Assembly (NCBI GenBank): GCA_000272025.2
Contig: AKCV02000023.1
Coordinates: forward strand, 96,808-160,807
Length of the DNA stretch: 64,000 nucleotides
Source of the DNA: Imbroritus primus
GTDB lineage: Bacteria; Pseudomonadota; Gammaproteobacteria; Burkholderiales; Burkholderiaceae
Direction: 5' to 3'
The position numbers and the translations under genes were made by a program. Positions 19,781 to 29,916 of the stretch are shown here, in pieces (positions within the stretch are counted from its first letter, which is position 1; every line of letters starts with the position of its first letter). Under the pieces are notes generated by a model. The model had not been told where the DNA came from. It made no database searches and worked only from the letters and a program-made list of their open reading frames with translations.

Positions 19781-22165
19781 TCACGCAGTGCGCGGCTGGA
19801 TCGATTCCGGCACGATGCGGGCGTCGAAATCCCTCAGCAACGCCTGGACAAACGGATCGCCGTGAATGGAAGCTTCTGCGGCCTCCTGGGCGGCAGCACG
19901 CGCTTCTGCATCGGCGATCGCTACGGTCTGCGATACTGGGCCGATCTCGAACGCGAGCCGTACCGGTTGCTCCAGATGTTCACCCAGCAAGGCCTGGAAG
20001 CGCTCCACCGCCGGACCTTCCGCCAGGTGCGCCAACGCGACGCGCAAGGTCCAGACACCCGCCTCCATGCTCACCAGCTCGCTCTGGTGCGCCAGCTGCT
20101 GCGCCAGACCCTTGGCAGGCAACTGACGCGCGAATGCGATCCAGCTGCCGCCGGGCAAGCCTGCCGCAGCCGTTGCGGCGATGGTCGGTAGCGGCGCCGC
20201 GGACGCCGATGCCGCTGTCGAGGCGGATGCTGCTGCCATACCGTTACCGGGTTCGGCGGACACAACAGGGATTGCGGCATGCTGCGTGGCTATGCCAGGC
20301 ATGGCTGCGTCGGGTTCTGCTGGTGCGGCGGGCGCAGGATGATCATGACGATTAGTGGCAGGCAATGCTCCCGGTGCGGCCTCGCTCTTTTCCGCGCCGA
20401 GCAGGGTGGATTCTGTCTCACCCGGGGCCAGCCACGGCAGATCGTCCGGCGGTGCGGGCGGCATGTCCGGCTCGTCCTCCCACGGCGCGGCAGCTCGCTC
20501 CCGGTGCGGTGCGGGCGCCTTCTCACGTACCGCAAGCGCCGTGGTCGATGCCTCGGCCGCGACCGGCACGGGAGCAAGTGTTGCCGAATATGGCGCAGCC
20601 GCAGAGGCCGGTGCGGGCGCAGCCGCAGGCGGGCGGGACCGGCTACTGTCACGCGAGGCGTCACGCCCCCCTGCCCCTTCCCGGCCCTGGCGCGCAGCAG
20701 CCAGGGCCGCCATCGCTGGCGACAAAGGGCGAGATGTAGCGGACAGCGGGGATGCCGGCGCGGAGGCCGCAGATGCCTGCACACTGGGGGCCGGTGCCAT
20801 CGCCGCGCCCTTGTCGCCTTCGGACACGGCGGCGCCGGATGTCGTTGCGGCAGCCGGCACGCGCGGCGCAGGCTGACGCTCAGGCGCGAATGCCGGCGAT
20901 CCGCCAGCGGGTGTCGTGGCCGCAGCCTGTGCGGCTGACGGTGTGGCAAATGCCGCAGCCGGACGCGGCGCCACGGTCGCCGATGCCGGCCGTACGGCCA
21001 GCGAAGCGGGCCTGCCGCCCGCGCTGGTGCCACGCGAACCACCCTCGCCACTACCCTCGCCCGGCTGCAGCGGACGAAACGCCAGCATGCGCAGCAACGT
21101 CATCGTAAAGCCGGCGTACTCGTCCGGCGCCAGCGCCAGTTCGTTTCGGCCAAGGTTGGCAATCTGGTAGTACAACTGGACTTCCTGGGCATCGAACATG
21201 CCGGCAAAACGGACAATATCCTGTGCTTCCGGCCATTCGTCCTGCAGCGCCTCGGGCACGGCCTGGACCAGTGCAATCTTGTGCAGCAGCGAGGCAAGAT
21301 CCTGCAAGGCCCCCGCAAAAGACAGGCTGCGGCCCGTCATCTCGTCGGCTACCGCCAGCACGCCCGGTCCGTCCTGCGCGGCAAGCGCATCGAGCAGGCG
21401 GATCAGGTAACTCTGGTCGATGGCGCCAAGCATGCCGCGCACGGCCGCCTCGGTAACCTCGCCGGCACTGTAGGCGATGGCCTGGTCGGTCAGCGACAGA
21501 CCATCACGCATCGACCCCTGCGCGGCCTGCGCGAGCAGGCGCAGCGCGGTCGGTTCGAAAGCGATCTGCTCGGCCTGCAGGATATGTTCGAGATGCCCCA
21601 CGATCTGCGCCGGCGGCATCTGCTTGAGGTTGAACTGCAGGCAGCGCGACAGCACCGTGACCGGAATCTTTTGCGGATCGGTGGTGGCGAGGATGAATTT
21701 GACGTGCGCGGGCGGCTCCTCCAGCGTCTTCAGCATGGCGTTGAAGGCGTGGTTGGTCAGCATGTGCACTTCGTCGATCATGTAGACCTTGAAGCGGCCC
21801 GAGGACGGCGCGTAGATGGCCTTGTCGAGCAGCTGGGCCATTTCATCCACGCCGCGGTTCGAGGCCGCGTCCATCTCGATATAGTCGACGAAGCGGCCCG
21901 CATCGATTTCCGTGCAGACGCGGCACACGCCACAGGGCTGCGCCGTGACCGTGCCATTGCCATCGGGGCCGATGCAATTCAGCGACTTGGCCAGGATCCG
22001 CGAGAGCGTTGTCTTGCCCACGCCGCGCGTACCGGTGAACAGATAGGCATGGTGCAGGCGCTGCTGCTCCAGCGCATGGGTCAGTGCCTTGACCACGTGC
22101 TCCTGGCCAACCAGCGTCGTGAAATCACGGGGGCGCCATTTGCGCGCGAGGACTTGATAACTCAT
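19781..22165 (-). CDS. dnaX: DNA polymerase III subunit tau/gamma
   Basis: DnaX is the clamp-loader ATPase and the bridge between polymerase cores. The 794-residue product starts MSYQVLARKWRPRDF, has the Walker A motif GTRGVGKT, a zinc module (CGVCRVC) and the arginine-finger region typical of AAA+ loaders. A very long Ala/Pro-rich linker (roughly residues 375-660) separates this from the C-terminal tau domain (SWIAFARQLPAKGLAQQLA). I see no A6G-type slippery site for gamma production. The MSYQ start (22163-22165) has an extended -10 directly before it. Confidence 0.97.
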   Translation of the reverse strand: MSYQVLARKWRPRDFTTLVGQEHVVKALTHALEQQRLHHAYLFTGTRGVGKTTLSRILAKSLNCIGPDGNGTVTAQPCGVCRVCTEIDAGRFVDYIEMDAASNRGVDEMAQLLDKAIYAPSSGRFKVYMIDEVHMLTNHAFNAMLKTLEEPPAHVKFILATTDPQKIPVTVLSRCLQFNLKQMPPAQIVGHLEHILQAEQIAFEPTALRLLAQAAQGSMRDGLSLTDQAIAYSAGEVTEAAVRGMLGAIDQSYLIRLLDALAAQDGPGVLAVADEMTGRSLSFAGALQDLASLLHKIALVQAVPEALQDEWPEAQDIVRFAGMFDAQEVQLYYQIANLGRNELALAPDEYAGFTMTLLRMLAFRPLQPGEGSGEGGSRGTSAGGRPASLAVRPASATVAPRPAAAFATPSAAQAAATTPAGGSPAFAPERQPAPRVPAAATTSGAAVSEGDKGAAMAPAPSVQASAASAPASPLSATSRPLSPAMAALAAARQGREGAGGRDASRDSSRSRPPAAAPAPASAAAPYSATLAPVPVAAEASTTALAVREKAPAPHRERAAAPWEDEPDMPPAPPDDLPWLAPGETESTLLGAEKSEAAPGALPATNRHDHPAPAAPAEPDAAMPGIATQHAAIPVVSAEPGNGMAAASASTAASASAAPLPTIAATAAAGLPGGSWIAFARQLPAKGLAQQLAHQSELVSMEAGVWTLRVALAHLAEGPAVERFQALLGEHLEQPVRLAFEIGPVSQTVAIADAEARAAAQEAAEASIHGDPFVQALLRDFDARIVPESIQPRTA

Positions 22166-22171
22166 CCGGCG

Positions 22172-22180
22172 ATTGTAGCA
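22172..22180 (-). promoter_or_regulatory. Extended -10 abutting the dnaX start
   Basis: The minus strand reads TGCTACAAT, and six bases then separate TACAAT from the dnaX ATG. The spacing predicts a transcript beginning at the start codon. No ribosome-binding site lies upstream. Confidence 0.5.
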
Positions 22181-22249
22181 AAAGGCCGGCACCGCCAGAC
22201 ATCGTCATGCGTGACGCAATCCGCCGCGGCGCACGTGTCCGTTCTGCGG

Positions 22250-22255
22250 TACAAT
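22250..22255 (+). promoter_or_regulatory. -10 element of the SRP RNA gene
   Basis: TACAAT lies seven bases before the predicted 5' end of the SRP RNA. The -35 is not obvious. Confidence 0.5.
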
Positions 22256-22262
22256 TCGTCCC

Positions 22263-22360
22263 GGACGGGCCTCCTCGCATGGTGGCGCGGCCAACCTGGT
22301 CAGGTCGGGAACGAAGCAGCCACAACCGTTTTCCGCCAGTGCCGAGGGTCGGGCTCGTCC
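22263..22360 (+). ncRNA. ffs: Bacterial small SRP RNA (4.5S RNA)
   Basis: This RNA binds Ffh and targets membrane proteins to the translocon. The conserved apical domain is seen as CAGGTCGGGAACGAAGCAG, with the GGAA tetraloop on a TCG/CGA stem and the two internal loops. The ends GGACGGGCC and GGGCTCGTCC pair to close a single long hairpin. The boundaries are set by that pairing and could be off by a few bases. It sits divergent from dnaX, a neighbourhood usual in betaproteobacteria. Confidence 0.93.
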
Positions 22361-22620
22361 ACCTCGCTGCCATGTGCAGCGCCGGTCATCACAGCATCTC
22401 TCCCGCCGAACATATCTCCTGCCCCCATTCCCTGGCACCTGCCGAAACATGGTGAGGGCTCGACATCTGCAGTTGCCTTGCGCAATCGGTCCTGTCACCA
22501 CAGCGGCACCTCTGCCCCGCGTACCGCCCTTGCCTGCCGCAACGCGCGGCATCCGACAAACCCGGCATGCCGACCGTTACTGCCGATAGCATGGTGACCG
22601 TATTCCATTGGGGGCACAGA

Positions 22621-25600
22621 TCAGAACAGTGACTGCTGCGTCATGCCGGCCGGTGTTCCGGCGGCAGGAATGATGGTGTCCGGATTACCCCCGGCTTCCG
22701 CCGGGCCCTTGCCCTCTGACAGCATCTCGCGTGCGACCCAGCGGCCATCTGCCACAGCCAGTCCGGCGCGCACCGCATGGTCGGGATATGCACGCTGCAC
22801 CGCCGCCACATAGCGATCGAGCTGGGCCGCATAAGCGGCATGCTCCTGCGGCAGCAGACGGACCTTGTAGTCCGCCACGAGCAGCATATCGCCCGTATCG
22901 ACCAGCCGGTCGATACGTAACAGCCGACCGCCTGCATCGAACAGTTCGACTTCGTTGAAGGCCTGCCGGTAACGCGCAGGATCGAACAACGGCGCCAGCG
23001 CCTCGCTGGCCAGCATGCACCGGGCGGCTGCCATCGCCTGTTCCGCTTCGGCCGGCTCAAGCCCCAGCCAGCGCGACGCTTCCGCAGCATCCGGCAGGGC
23101 CGGGGTCATACGTTGACGCGTCACGCGCTCAAGCAGCGCATGCAGTGCTTCGCCCTGCGCGGCAGCCTCGGCGTCATGAACCAGTTCCGGCGGCGTGTCG
23201 GTTGTGGCCTCAGGTCTGCCCTGCCAGACAAGACGAAAATCCTGATAAGGCACCGCCCCTTCACCACCTTCCACTGCAGCCGATGTCGCAACAGACACCA
23301 CGCCCTCGGGCATGGCATCAACCGGATATGGTGCCGATACTTCGCCAGCATGCGCCATAGCGAGGCGCTCGTACCAGCTGTCCGAGGCTGTCTTGCGCGC
23401 CACGCCGCTAACGATCAAACCCTGTCTCGCACGCGTCATGGCGACGTACAGCAAGTTCCAGTTCTCGCGCTGGCCCAGCGCGGCCTCATTCTCGAACAAG
23501 GGCGCACGCCGCACGCCGCGCTCGCCGGCCTTGCCAAAAGCGGAAAAATGCGTGGGTGCGTCCGCACCCGGCGGCCAGTCGATCAGTACGCCCAGCATTT
23601 CCGCACGCGGCTCGCTATGGTTGCAATCGAGCAGCACCACGAATGGCGCCTCCAGCCCCTTGGCGGCATGGATGGTGAGGATCCGCACGGCGTCCAGGCT
23701 AGTCTCGGCGGCACTGGCTTCGTCACGCTCCAGTTCGGCCAGATCACCCTCATCCGGCGTTTCCTCCTCGCTGCCGCGGCGAATGTCCTTCAGTTCGGCA
23801 ATGAACTTCGGCAAGCTGGGATAACGGCCACCGTCGAGTTCCAGCGAGAGCCGCAGGAAAGCATCGAGATTGGCCAGCACCTGCTCGCGCATCACCGGCG
23901 GCGCGACTTCCGCATAGCGCCGTTTCAGCTCGCCGCTGTAGTACAGGTGGTCGAGCAGGTCGTGCACCGGCAAGGTGGGCGCGATGTCGCGCCAGTGGGT
24001 CAGACGTGCGCAGGCTTCCGCCAGGACACCACCCAGTTGCGCCTGAGCCTCCATCCGCACCAGGCAGTGCCACCACGACTCGCCTTCCTCGCGCGCACTG
24101 GCAAGCGCAATCAGATCGTCGTCACACGCACCGAAAATCGGGCTTTTGAGGACATGCGCGAGCGCCAGATCAGCATCCGGCGTCATGAGGAATTCCAGCA
24201 GCGCACACAGATCGAGCGCCTCCAGCGACGACAGCAATCCGCCGCGCCGCGGACTGACATAGGGCATGCCGGCGTCGCGCAAGGCTGTTTCATAGGCCAG
24301 CAGATACGTCTTGCGCCGCCCCAGCCACTGGAAATCGCTCCAGCGCGCTGGCCGGTTTCCGCCACGCTCCGGCACGCGTACGTGCGCCATGACATGTTGC
24401 ATCCACGCCGCGACGCGGCGTCCTTCTTCATACCGCTCCGCGCGGCCGCCGCCGGTGGCCTCGGGACGCGGCTGCGTCAGGGAATCGCGTGGTGCCAGCG
24501 TTGCCGGCTGCGGTTCGGCCGTGCCTTCCTGCAGTGATTCGGCGTCAACCAGCGGCAGCAGCAGCACCGGCCCGCCGGGCTCGGTCAGTGCTGTCGACTG
24601 GTGCGCATAGATCGGATAGTCGCCCCGCTCGCGCGCAGCTTCGAATACGCCATTGACCCAGTGCAATACGGCCGGCGCGTTACGACGCGTGCGGTTGGTG
24701 CGCAGCACCGTTGCATCGAAGTCGCGCACGAGCATCTGCCGCGCCGTTTCGAAAAGCCGCGCGTCGGCGCGGCGGAAACGATAGATGGACTGCTTGGGAT
24801 CGCCCACGAGAAAAATGCTCGGGCGCTCACCGGTATGGCTGTAGCCCGATAGCCAGCCCTGCAGGATACGCCACTGCATCGGGTTGGTGTCCTGGAACTC
24901 GTCCAGCAGCAGATGCCGGTAGCGCGCATCGAGGCGCATCTGCAGATACGCAGCGGTTTCGTCGTCAGCCATCAGCTGCGCGGCCTGCCATTCGAGATCG
25001 GCAAAGTCCATGGCGCGCTGTGCCCGCTTCTCCTCCTGGTAGCGCGAGAGGAAAGCATCGCCCAGGCGATACAGAGCGGCATTGACGTCGCGCACGCTGC
25101 GTTCATGGCGGCGCAGGTCGTAATCGAGCAGGCGTTCGCAGATCGTGCCATGCAGGGCCACGATGGCCTCGGCTTCATCCGGTCCGCCAGCCGCCTGCTG
25201 CAGACCCTTGCTCGCCTTGCAGGCACGCGGCTTGCGCCCGGAGTGAAACGCATCGAACAGCATGCCGAAGATAGCAGCAGTCTGGTCCGTATTCGCCGCA
25301 CCTTCGGCATCATCGCCAAGTGCCTCGATACGCGCGAGTGCCTCGGTCATCGCTGGCACACGATTCTGTTCCGCCTTGCCGGCGTTGGCGAGCACGGCCG
25401 CGATGCAGCGGATATCGGCCAGCAACGCGACATCCGACAAGGCCAGCGCCGCGACATCCTGATGCACATCCTCGCCCAGAAAATCTTCCAGGACGGCGAG
25501 CGGGCCGCCAAGGCGCTCGGCCTCGGCACGAAACGCCCGCCAGTCGGTGCGCTGCTGGAACATGGCATCGAGCAGGCGGCGCGCATTGAAATCGCCAACG

Positions 25601-26217
25601 GCACGCAGCAACGTTTCATAGGCTACCCGCACGTCCGCATGTTGCGCATGCACGAGGCCGCGCCACAACGGCTCCCACGCGTCGCGCTGCATACGGCCGG
25701 CATCCTCGCGCAATGCTGCGCCCGGCATCAGCCCCGATGCCAGCGGAGCGCCCCGCACCAGGCTGCCGAACCAGCCGTGGAAGGTGTCGATCGAGATGCG
25801 CGCGGGCGAGGCCAGAACGCGCGCGTGCAGGCCGCGCGCCCGCGGCGCCATGGCAGTGGCCTCAGCCACCTCCATGCCCCGCATGGTCAACTCGGCAACG
25901 ATACTGGCCTCATCTCCGCTCGCTAGCGTGGCGAGCACTTCGAGCAGACGCTCCCGCATTTCCTCGGCGGCCTTGCGCGTGAAGGTAATGGCGAGAATTT
26001 CGTGCGGTTGCGCCCCCGCCAGCAATAAGCGCAGCAGCCGCGATACCAGCAGCCATGTCTTGCCGCTGCCCGCGCAGGCTTCGACCACGACGGACCGTGC
26101 CGGATCGCAAGCCAGCTGCGTGAACCGGGCTTCTGCCACCGGCTGGCCGTCGCATTCGTAATCGGCATCGTGCCGCTGCATGTCCGTACTCATGTCGGTA
26201 CTCGTGCCGGCACTCAT
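22621..26217 (-). CDS. addA: AddA-like UvrD-family helicase-nuclease
   Basis: A 1198-residue superfamily 1A helicase with Walker A EACAGSGKTWLL (about residues 46-57), QDTNPMQW and VGDPKQSIYRFR motifs, the C-terminal helicase motif YVAMTRARQGL, and a C-terminal PD-(D/E)XK nuclease with RIDRLV...VADYK...QLDRYV. It should partner the AddB-like protein encoded just upstream to resect double-strand breaks for RecA loading. The ATG at 26215-26217 overlaps the addB stop in an ATGA junction; an ATG ten codons earlier is less likely. Confidence 0.92.
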   Translation of the reverse strand: MSAGTSTDMSTDMQRHDADYECDGQPVAEARFTQLACDPARSVVVEACAGSGKTWLLVSRLLRLLLAGAQPHEILAITFTRKAAEEMRERLLEVLATLASGDEASIVAELTMRGMEVAEATAMAPRARGLHARVLASPARISIDTFHGWFGSLVRGAPLASGLMPGAALREDAGRMQRDAWEPLWRGLVHAQHADVRVAYETLLRAVGDFNARRLLDAMFQQRTDWRAFRAEAERLGGPLAVLEDFLGEDVHQDVAALALSDVALLADIRCIAAVLANAGKAEQNRVPAMTEALARIEALGDDAEGAANTDQTAAIFGMLFDAFHSGRKPRACKASKGLQQAAGGPDEAEAIVALHGTICERLLDYDLRRHERSVRDVNAALYRLGDAFLSRYQEEKRAQRAMDFADLEWQAAQLMADDETAAYLQMRLDARYRHLLLDEFQDTNPMQWRILQGWLSGYSHTGERPSIFLVGDPKQSIYRFRRADARLFETARQMLVRDFDATVLRTNRTRRNAPAVLHWVNGVFEAARERGDYPIYAHQSTALTEPGGPVLLLPLVDAESLQEGTAEPQPATLAPRDSLTQPRPEATGGGRAERYEEGRRVAAWMQHVMAHVRVPERGGNRPARWSDFQWLGRRKTYLLAYETALRDAGMPYVSPRRGGLLSSLEALDLCALLEFLMTPDADLALAHVLKSPIFGACDDDLIALASAREEGESWWHCLVRMEAQAQLGGVLAEACARLTHWRDIAPTLPVHDLLDHLYYSGELKRRYAEVAPPVMREQVLANLDAFLRLSLELDGGRYPSLPKFIAELKDIRRGSEEETPDEGDLAELERDEASAAETSLDAVRILTIHAAKGLEAPFVVLLDCNHSEPRAEMLGVLIDWPPGADAPTHFSAFGKAGERGVRRAPLFENEAALGQRENWNLLYVAMTRARQGLIVSGVARKTASDSWYERLAMAHAGEVSAPYPVDAMPEGVVSVATSAAVEGGEGAVPYQDFRLVWQGRPEATTDTPPELVHDAEAAAQGEALHALLERVTRQRMTPALPDAAEASRWLGLEPAEAEQAMAAARCMLASEALAPLFDPARYRQAFNEVELFDAGGRLLRIDRLVDTGDMLLVADYKVRLLPQEHAAYAAQLDRYVAAVQRAYPDHAVRAGLAVADGRWVAREMLSEGKGPAEAGGNPDTIIPAAGTPAGMTQQSLF

Positions 26218-29120
26218 GCCGTGCCCTCCCAGAATCCCTTGCGGCATAGTCCGCGCGCTTCGCAGTAACGGCAGGCCGCCTCGTCGCCGAACGCCGGCAA
26301 CGGCTCGCCCGCGCGCAGCCGCACGATGTCTTCGCCCAACTGCCGTGCCAGCCAGTCCACGATGGTGGCGTAGCCTGGCAGCTCCACCGCGCGGTTGACA
26401 TCCATGCCATCGCGCTCACTGTTTTCCAGTGCCACCCATGCGCCTTCAGCAACGTCGGGCTCCAGCAGTCCGTAGAACGCTAGCTGGCAATCCTCGAAAA
26501 TCTCGTCCGGTTTATCGCGCAAGACACGCAGCGGCTGCGTCTTGTAGTCGAGTACCGCGAGCGTGCCGTCGCGTTGCCGGTCGAGGCGGTCAAGACGACC
26601 ATGCAGGGTAAGGATATGGCCATCGTCCAGCGTCATCTCGCGCGCCCGCACGACCTCGCCTGCCTGCCATTGCCAGCCCTGCGCCTCGCGCTCGCGCTGC
26701 CAGGCAACGTAGCCGGGCATCACTTGCTCCCAGCGGTGATAGAACGGCAGCACATTGCCGTCATAGGTCAGCAAGGACTGGAAGACCTCGCGCGAAATGG
26801 CTGTCAGCAATGCCAGCCGCTCAGCGTCGCCGGCATGATCTGCCGGCGCTTCTGCAACTGCCTGGTGATAGCGCAGCAATGTGGCGTGCAATAGCTCGCC
26901 CACGGCACGCTTTTCCAGTTGTTCACTGGGCTCGTCCAGCTCCGCGAGCCGCAGCATGCGCGTGGCGAAGAACTGATAGGGGCAACGCCGCAGGGCCTGA
27001 TAACCGGCGGCGCTGAGGCGGTTCGGTACCAGTGTCGGCGCGATTGGCTGCGGCATCTTCTGCGGCGTCGCGCGGGTGGTGAGTACGGGCAACGCAACTT
27101 TCGCGGCGAGCGTCACGCCATGCGCGGCATAACGCTGGGCCAGGCGCTGCAGCCAGCCCGACAGCGCGCGCGGCTCGCCCTGGCTGCCGGTACGCTGCCA
27201 TGTCAGCACAACCTCGGCATTGTTGAGCAGCACTTCGGCCAGATCGCGCGCCTGCTGTGCAAAGCGCGCCTCGCGATCCGCCAGCCCCAGCTCACGCCGT
27301 ACGGCATTGGAGAGAAACATCAGCTCGGGTGCGGCGGATGGCAACTGGCCATCGTCGCAACCGACCACGACCACACCCTCGAAACGGCGCATGCGCGCCC
27401 CATTGAGCGGCAGCACCACGATGCGGCAGTCGCCTGCGGGCGCCGGCTCCTTGAAGACTTCGCTCTCCAGGACCACGCCAATGAGGGCGCGCCATTCGGC
27501 CAGCGACAGCGTGACGGAGGCCATCTGCACGGCATCTCCGCGCAACCCCAGCCGCCGCAGGCATTCAAGCAGTTGCCGGCCGGCCTCGTCGGCCACGAGC
27601 GCTGCCCGCATGTCGAAATGGTCGAAGGTCTGCTCGGCCAGCGCCAGCCATGCGCCCAAGGGTCGCTTGCCGGGGTCGACCCAGCGGCTCGCTTCGTCCG
27701 CCAACTGGGCGATCAGCTCCTGCACCGCGCTGGCCTGCTGCGGCGCCTCGCCAGTGGTGTGGCCTGCGCCGGGATCGGCATACTGGCTGTCACGCTCCGC
27801 CACCTGCTTCAGGCGCGCCCAACCCCCAGTCACGCCGTAGCGCCGGATCAACGCCTCAAGCGCACCGATGCGCTGGCTGCGCCCCTCCATTGCCGGCAGG
27901 CAATACGGGCTCTTGAGAAAATCGAGCAGCGCCTGGCTGTCGCCGCCGGTCACGACGATATCGAACCAGCGCATCAGCGCCGCAGCCGCCCGCGTCGTCG
28001 AGAGCTTCCAGCCAGTCTCATCGCTGACCGGCGCTCCGGCGCGTGCCAGCAAGGCCCGCACACGGCGCGCAACGACCCGGTCGTGCGCCACGAGCGCAAG
28101 TTGCTTGCGGCCTTCATTCAGCCAGTTGACCAGCGTCTGCGCAGCCATCAGCGCTTCGTCTTCGAAACGTGCCGCGCCGCACAGGCGGATGGCGGGCGCC
28201 GGCCAAGGCGGCTCGTCGCCTTGCGAGACACCTGCGGCACCATGGTCAGCTTCCGCATGCGCAGGTGCCTCGCGGACTTCGGCGGCGTCCGTGCGGCATT
28301 CGGGCCAGGCTTGCAACAGGGTTGCAAGTTCTGTCACCGATGCCTGTGATGGTGTAGTTTCGTTGGAGACATCCGCATGCCAGGCGTAGCCGATCTGCAG
28401 CACCGGCACCCGCTGGGCCAGCCGCTCCAGCCACGCCTGCTCGGCATGCTCCGGCGGCGTCGGGGCCAGCCAGATGACCGGGCCATCGACCTGCTCCGCC
28501 AGTCGCGCCATGCCTTGCAGCCTCACGGGCACCGGATCGGCCCGGTCAGCCAGTGTCCGCCAGAACGCCATGACGATGCGCGATTCCTCGCCCAGGAAGC
28601 GCTCCGCCAGGGTGTCGTACCCGACCGCCAGCGCGGCCTGCAGCCGTGTCTCGTAGTCCGCGTCATCTTCGGCCGCACCGGCCCACGCGGCATCGAGTGT
28701 CAGCCAGCGCCGCGACAGCTCATCACCGACCGTGAGCATGGTTTGCGCCAGCCCCCACGCCGCGCCTTCGCCTTGCAAGCCGAAGATCTGCTGCAGCCAT
28801 GACTGCGAGCGGATCGCCTGCTGCACGGTCAGCAGCCGGGTCAGGTGCGTGCGCGGCAGCGGATCGTCCGGCAAGGGCGGTACATCGAGCAGCCAGTGGC
28901 CGAGGGTGAGGATGCGCGGCAGCAGGCCGGCCCGGCCACTTCGTGCGGCGACAGCCTGCAGCGCCTGGCGCGTGGCGGGGATCTGGGCAGCGGTCGGCAC
29001 CACGACATGCGCGGCGGCAGCCGGCTGATCCTGCGCCTCAAGGTATTGCCAGGCAACCTCGGCCGCCCGTTCGAGAAAGCCCCGGCCGGGCTGGATATCG
29101 CGAGTCGTAAGCAGGCTCAT
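26214..29120 (-). CDS. addB: AddB-like PD-(D/E)XK nuclease subunit
   Basis: A 968-residue partner of AddA. The N-terminal helicase-like region lacks a clear Walker A lysine motif (VVVPTAAQIPATRQAL), as expected for a subunit without motor activity. The C-terminal nuclease shows LHGRLDRLDRQ...LAVLDYKTQ. Cysteines in RRCPYQFF and in the C-terminal CRYCEARGLC could form the [4Fe-4S] staple known in AddB proteins. It is first in the two-gene operon; GGAG precedes the ATG. Confidence 0.9.
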   Translation of the reverse strand: MSLLTTRDIQPGRGFLERAAEVAWQYLEAQDQPAAAAHVVVPTAAQIPATRQALQAVAARSGRAGLLPRILTLGHWLLDVPPLPDDPLPRTHLTRLLTVQQAIRSQSWLQQIFGLQGEGAAWGLAQTMLTVGDELSRRWLTLDAAWAGAAEDDADYETRLQAALAVGYDTLAERFLGEESRIVMAFWRTLADRADPVPVRLQGMARLAEQVDGPVIWLAPTPPEHAEQAWLERLAQRVPVLQIGYAWHADVSNETTPSQASVTELATLLQAWPECRTDAAEVREAPAHAEADHGAAGVSQGDEPPWPAPAIRLCGAARFEDEALMAAQTLVNWLNEGRKQLALVAHDRVVARRVRALLARAGAPVSDETGWKLSTTRAAAALMRWFDIVVTGGDSQALLDFLKSPYCLPAMEGRSQRIGALEALIRRYGVTGGWARLKQVAERDSQYADPGAGHTTGEAPQQASAVQELIAQLADEASRWVDPGKRPLGAWLALAEQTFDHFDMRAALVADEAGRQLLECLRRLGLRGDAVQMASVTLSLAEWRALIGVVLESEVFKEPAPAGDCRIVVLPLNGARMRRFEGVVVVGCDDGQLPSAAPELMFLSNAVRRELGLADREARFAQQARDLAEVLLNNAEVVLTWQRTGSQGEPRALSGWLQRLAQRYAAHGVTLAAKVALPVLTTRATPQKMPQPIAPTLVPNRLSAAGYQALRRCPYQFFATRMLRLAELDEPSEQLEKRAVGELLHATLLRYHQAVAEAPADHAGDAERLALLTAISREVFQSLLTYDGNVLPFYHRWEQVMPGYVAWQREREAQGWQWQAGEVVRAREMTLDDGHILTLHGRLDRLDRQRDGTLAVLDYKTQPLRVLRDKPDEIFEDCQLAFYGLLEPDVAEGAWVALENSERDGMDVNRAVELPGYATIVDWLARQLGEDIVRLRAGEPLPAFGDEAACRYCEARGLCRKGFWEGTA

Positions 29121-29487
29121 GATCTACCGGTGCTCCAGGCCCGCCGTCGATCACGCGGGCTATGGGTCTGATAGGGAGAATTCAAGGTTGATTTACGTGG
29201 TATTGGTAATATATAGGCCTTGGAAGCCCGATCGAGACGCGGTGCCAGGCCGTCTTCAGGCTGCGCCCTGCACATCGCACGGCCCCGCAGGCACGGCGCC
29301 GGTCACGCATCTTCCGGCACGGTACGGAACCGTGCCCGGACACGGTCGAGACCGTACCCGGAATATCGCACGCAAGTCCATGCCGGCGAGCATGTCATCG
29401 GGCGCTGTCCTGCATGCTGTCCGGACTTCGTGTAATGTAACCCACTGGCTACATGCCAGACCATAACGACATCAGAGGTTTTCCGCC
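29121..29487. other. Divergent addB/trxA intergenic region with two hairpins
   Basis: No coding sequence is seen. An AT-rich patch (about 29195-29220, TAATATATAGG) could hold the addB promoter. At 29312-29340 an 11-bp stem with one bulge (TCCGGCACGGT / ACCGTGCCCGGA) is followed at once by a second stem ACGGT-CGAG-ACCGT (29343-29356). Neither has a T-run. Confidence 0.5.
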
Positions 29488-29814
29488 ATGAGCGACCAAA
29501 TCAAGTATGTGAGCGACGCATCGTTCGAAGCTGACGTTCTCCAATCGTCCAAGCCGGTTCTGCTCGATTTCTGGGCTGAATGGTGCGGTCCCTGCAAAAT
29601 GATTGCACCGATCCTCGACGAAGTGGCGAAGGACTACGCTGACAAGCTGCAGGTCGCCAAGATCAACGTGGACGACAACCAGGCCGTGCCGGCCAAGTTC
29701 GGCATCCGTGGCATTCCCACGTTGATCCTGTTCAAGGATGGCGCCGTGGCCGCGCAGAAGGTTGGCGCGCTGTCCAAGTCGCAACTGACCGCGTTCCTCG
29801 ACGGTCACCTGTAA
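29488..29814 (+). CDS. trxA: Thioredoxin 1
   Basis: A cytoplasmic protein disulfide reductant of 108 residues with the active site WCGPC (Cys33, Cys36) and the cis-Pro motif [16 protein letters not shown] precedes the ATG. It lies upstream of rho on the same strand, the conserved trxA-rho pair. Confidence 0.99.
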   Translation: MSDQIKYVSDASFEADVLQSSKPVLLDFWAEWCGPCKMIAPILDEVAKDYADKLQVAKINVDDNQAVPAKFGIRGIPTLILFKDGAVAAQKVGALSKSQLTAFLDGHL

Positions 29815-29916
29815 GCATCGGGCGCGGGGGCGGACACGCCCTTGCCCCCCGCCCCGCCGGTATGCGGCTGCCACCCGGCATACGTAATTACCCCAATCCG
29901 GCGGGAGCGATGGATA

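Noticed and set aside
26919..28349. 476-codon open frame antisense to addB
   Set aside because: Shadow frame; His/Gln/Arg-rich composition typical of antisense translation.
29823..29851. GC-rich inverted repeat after trxA
   Set aside because: No T-run follows and trxA-rho read-through is usual; mentioned only with the rho promoter.
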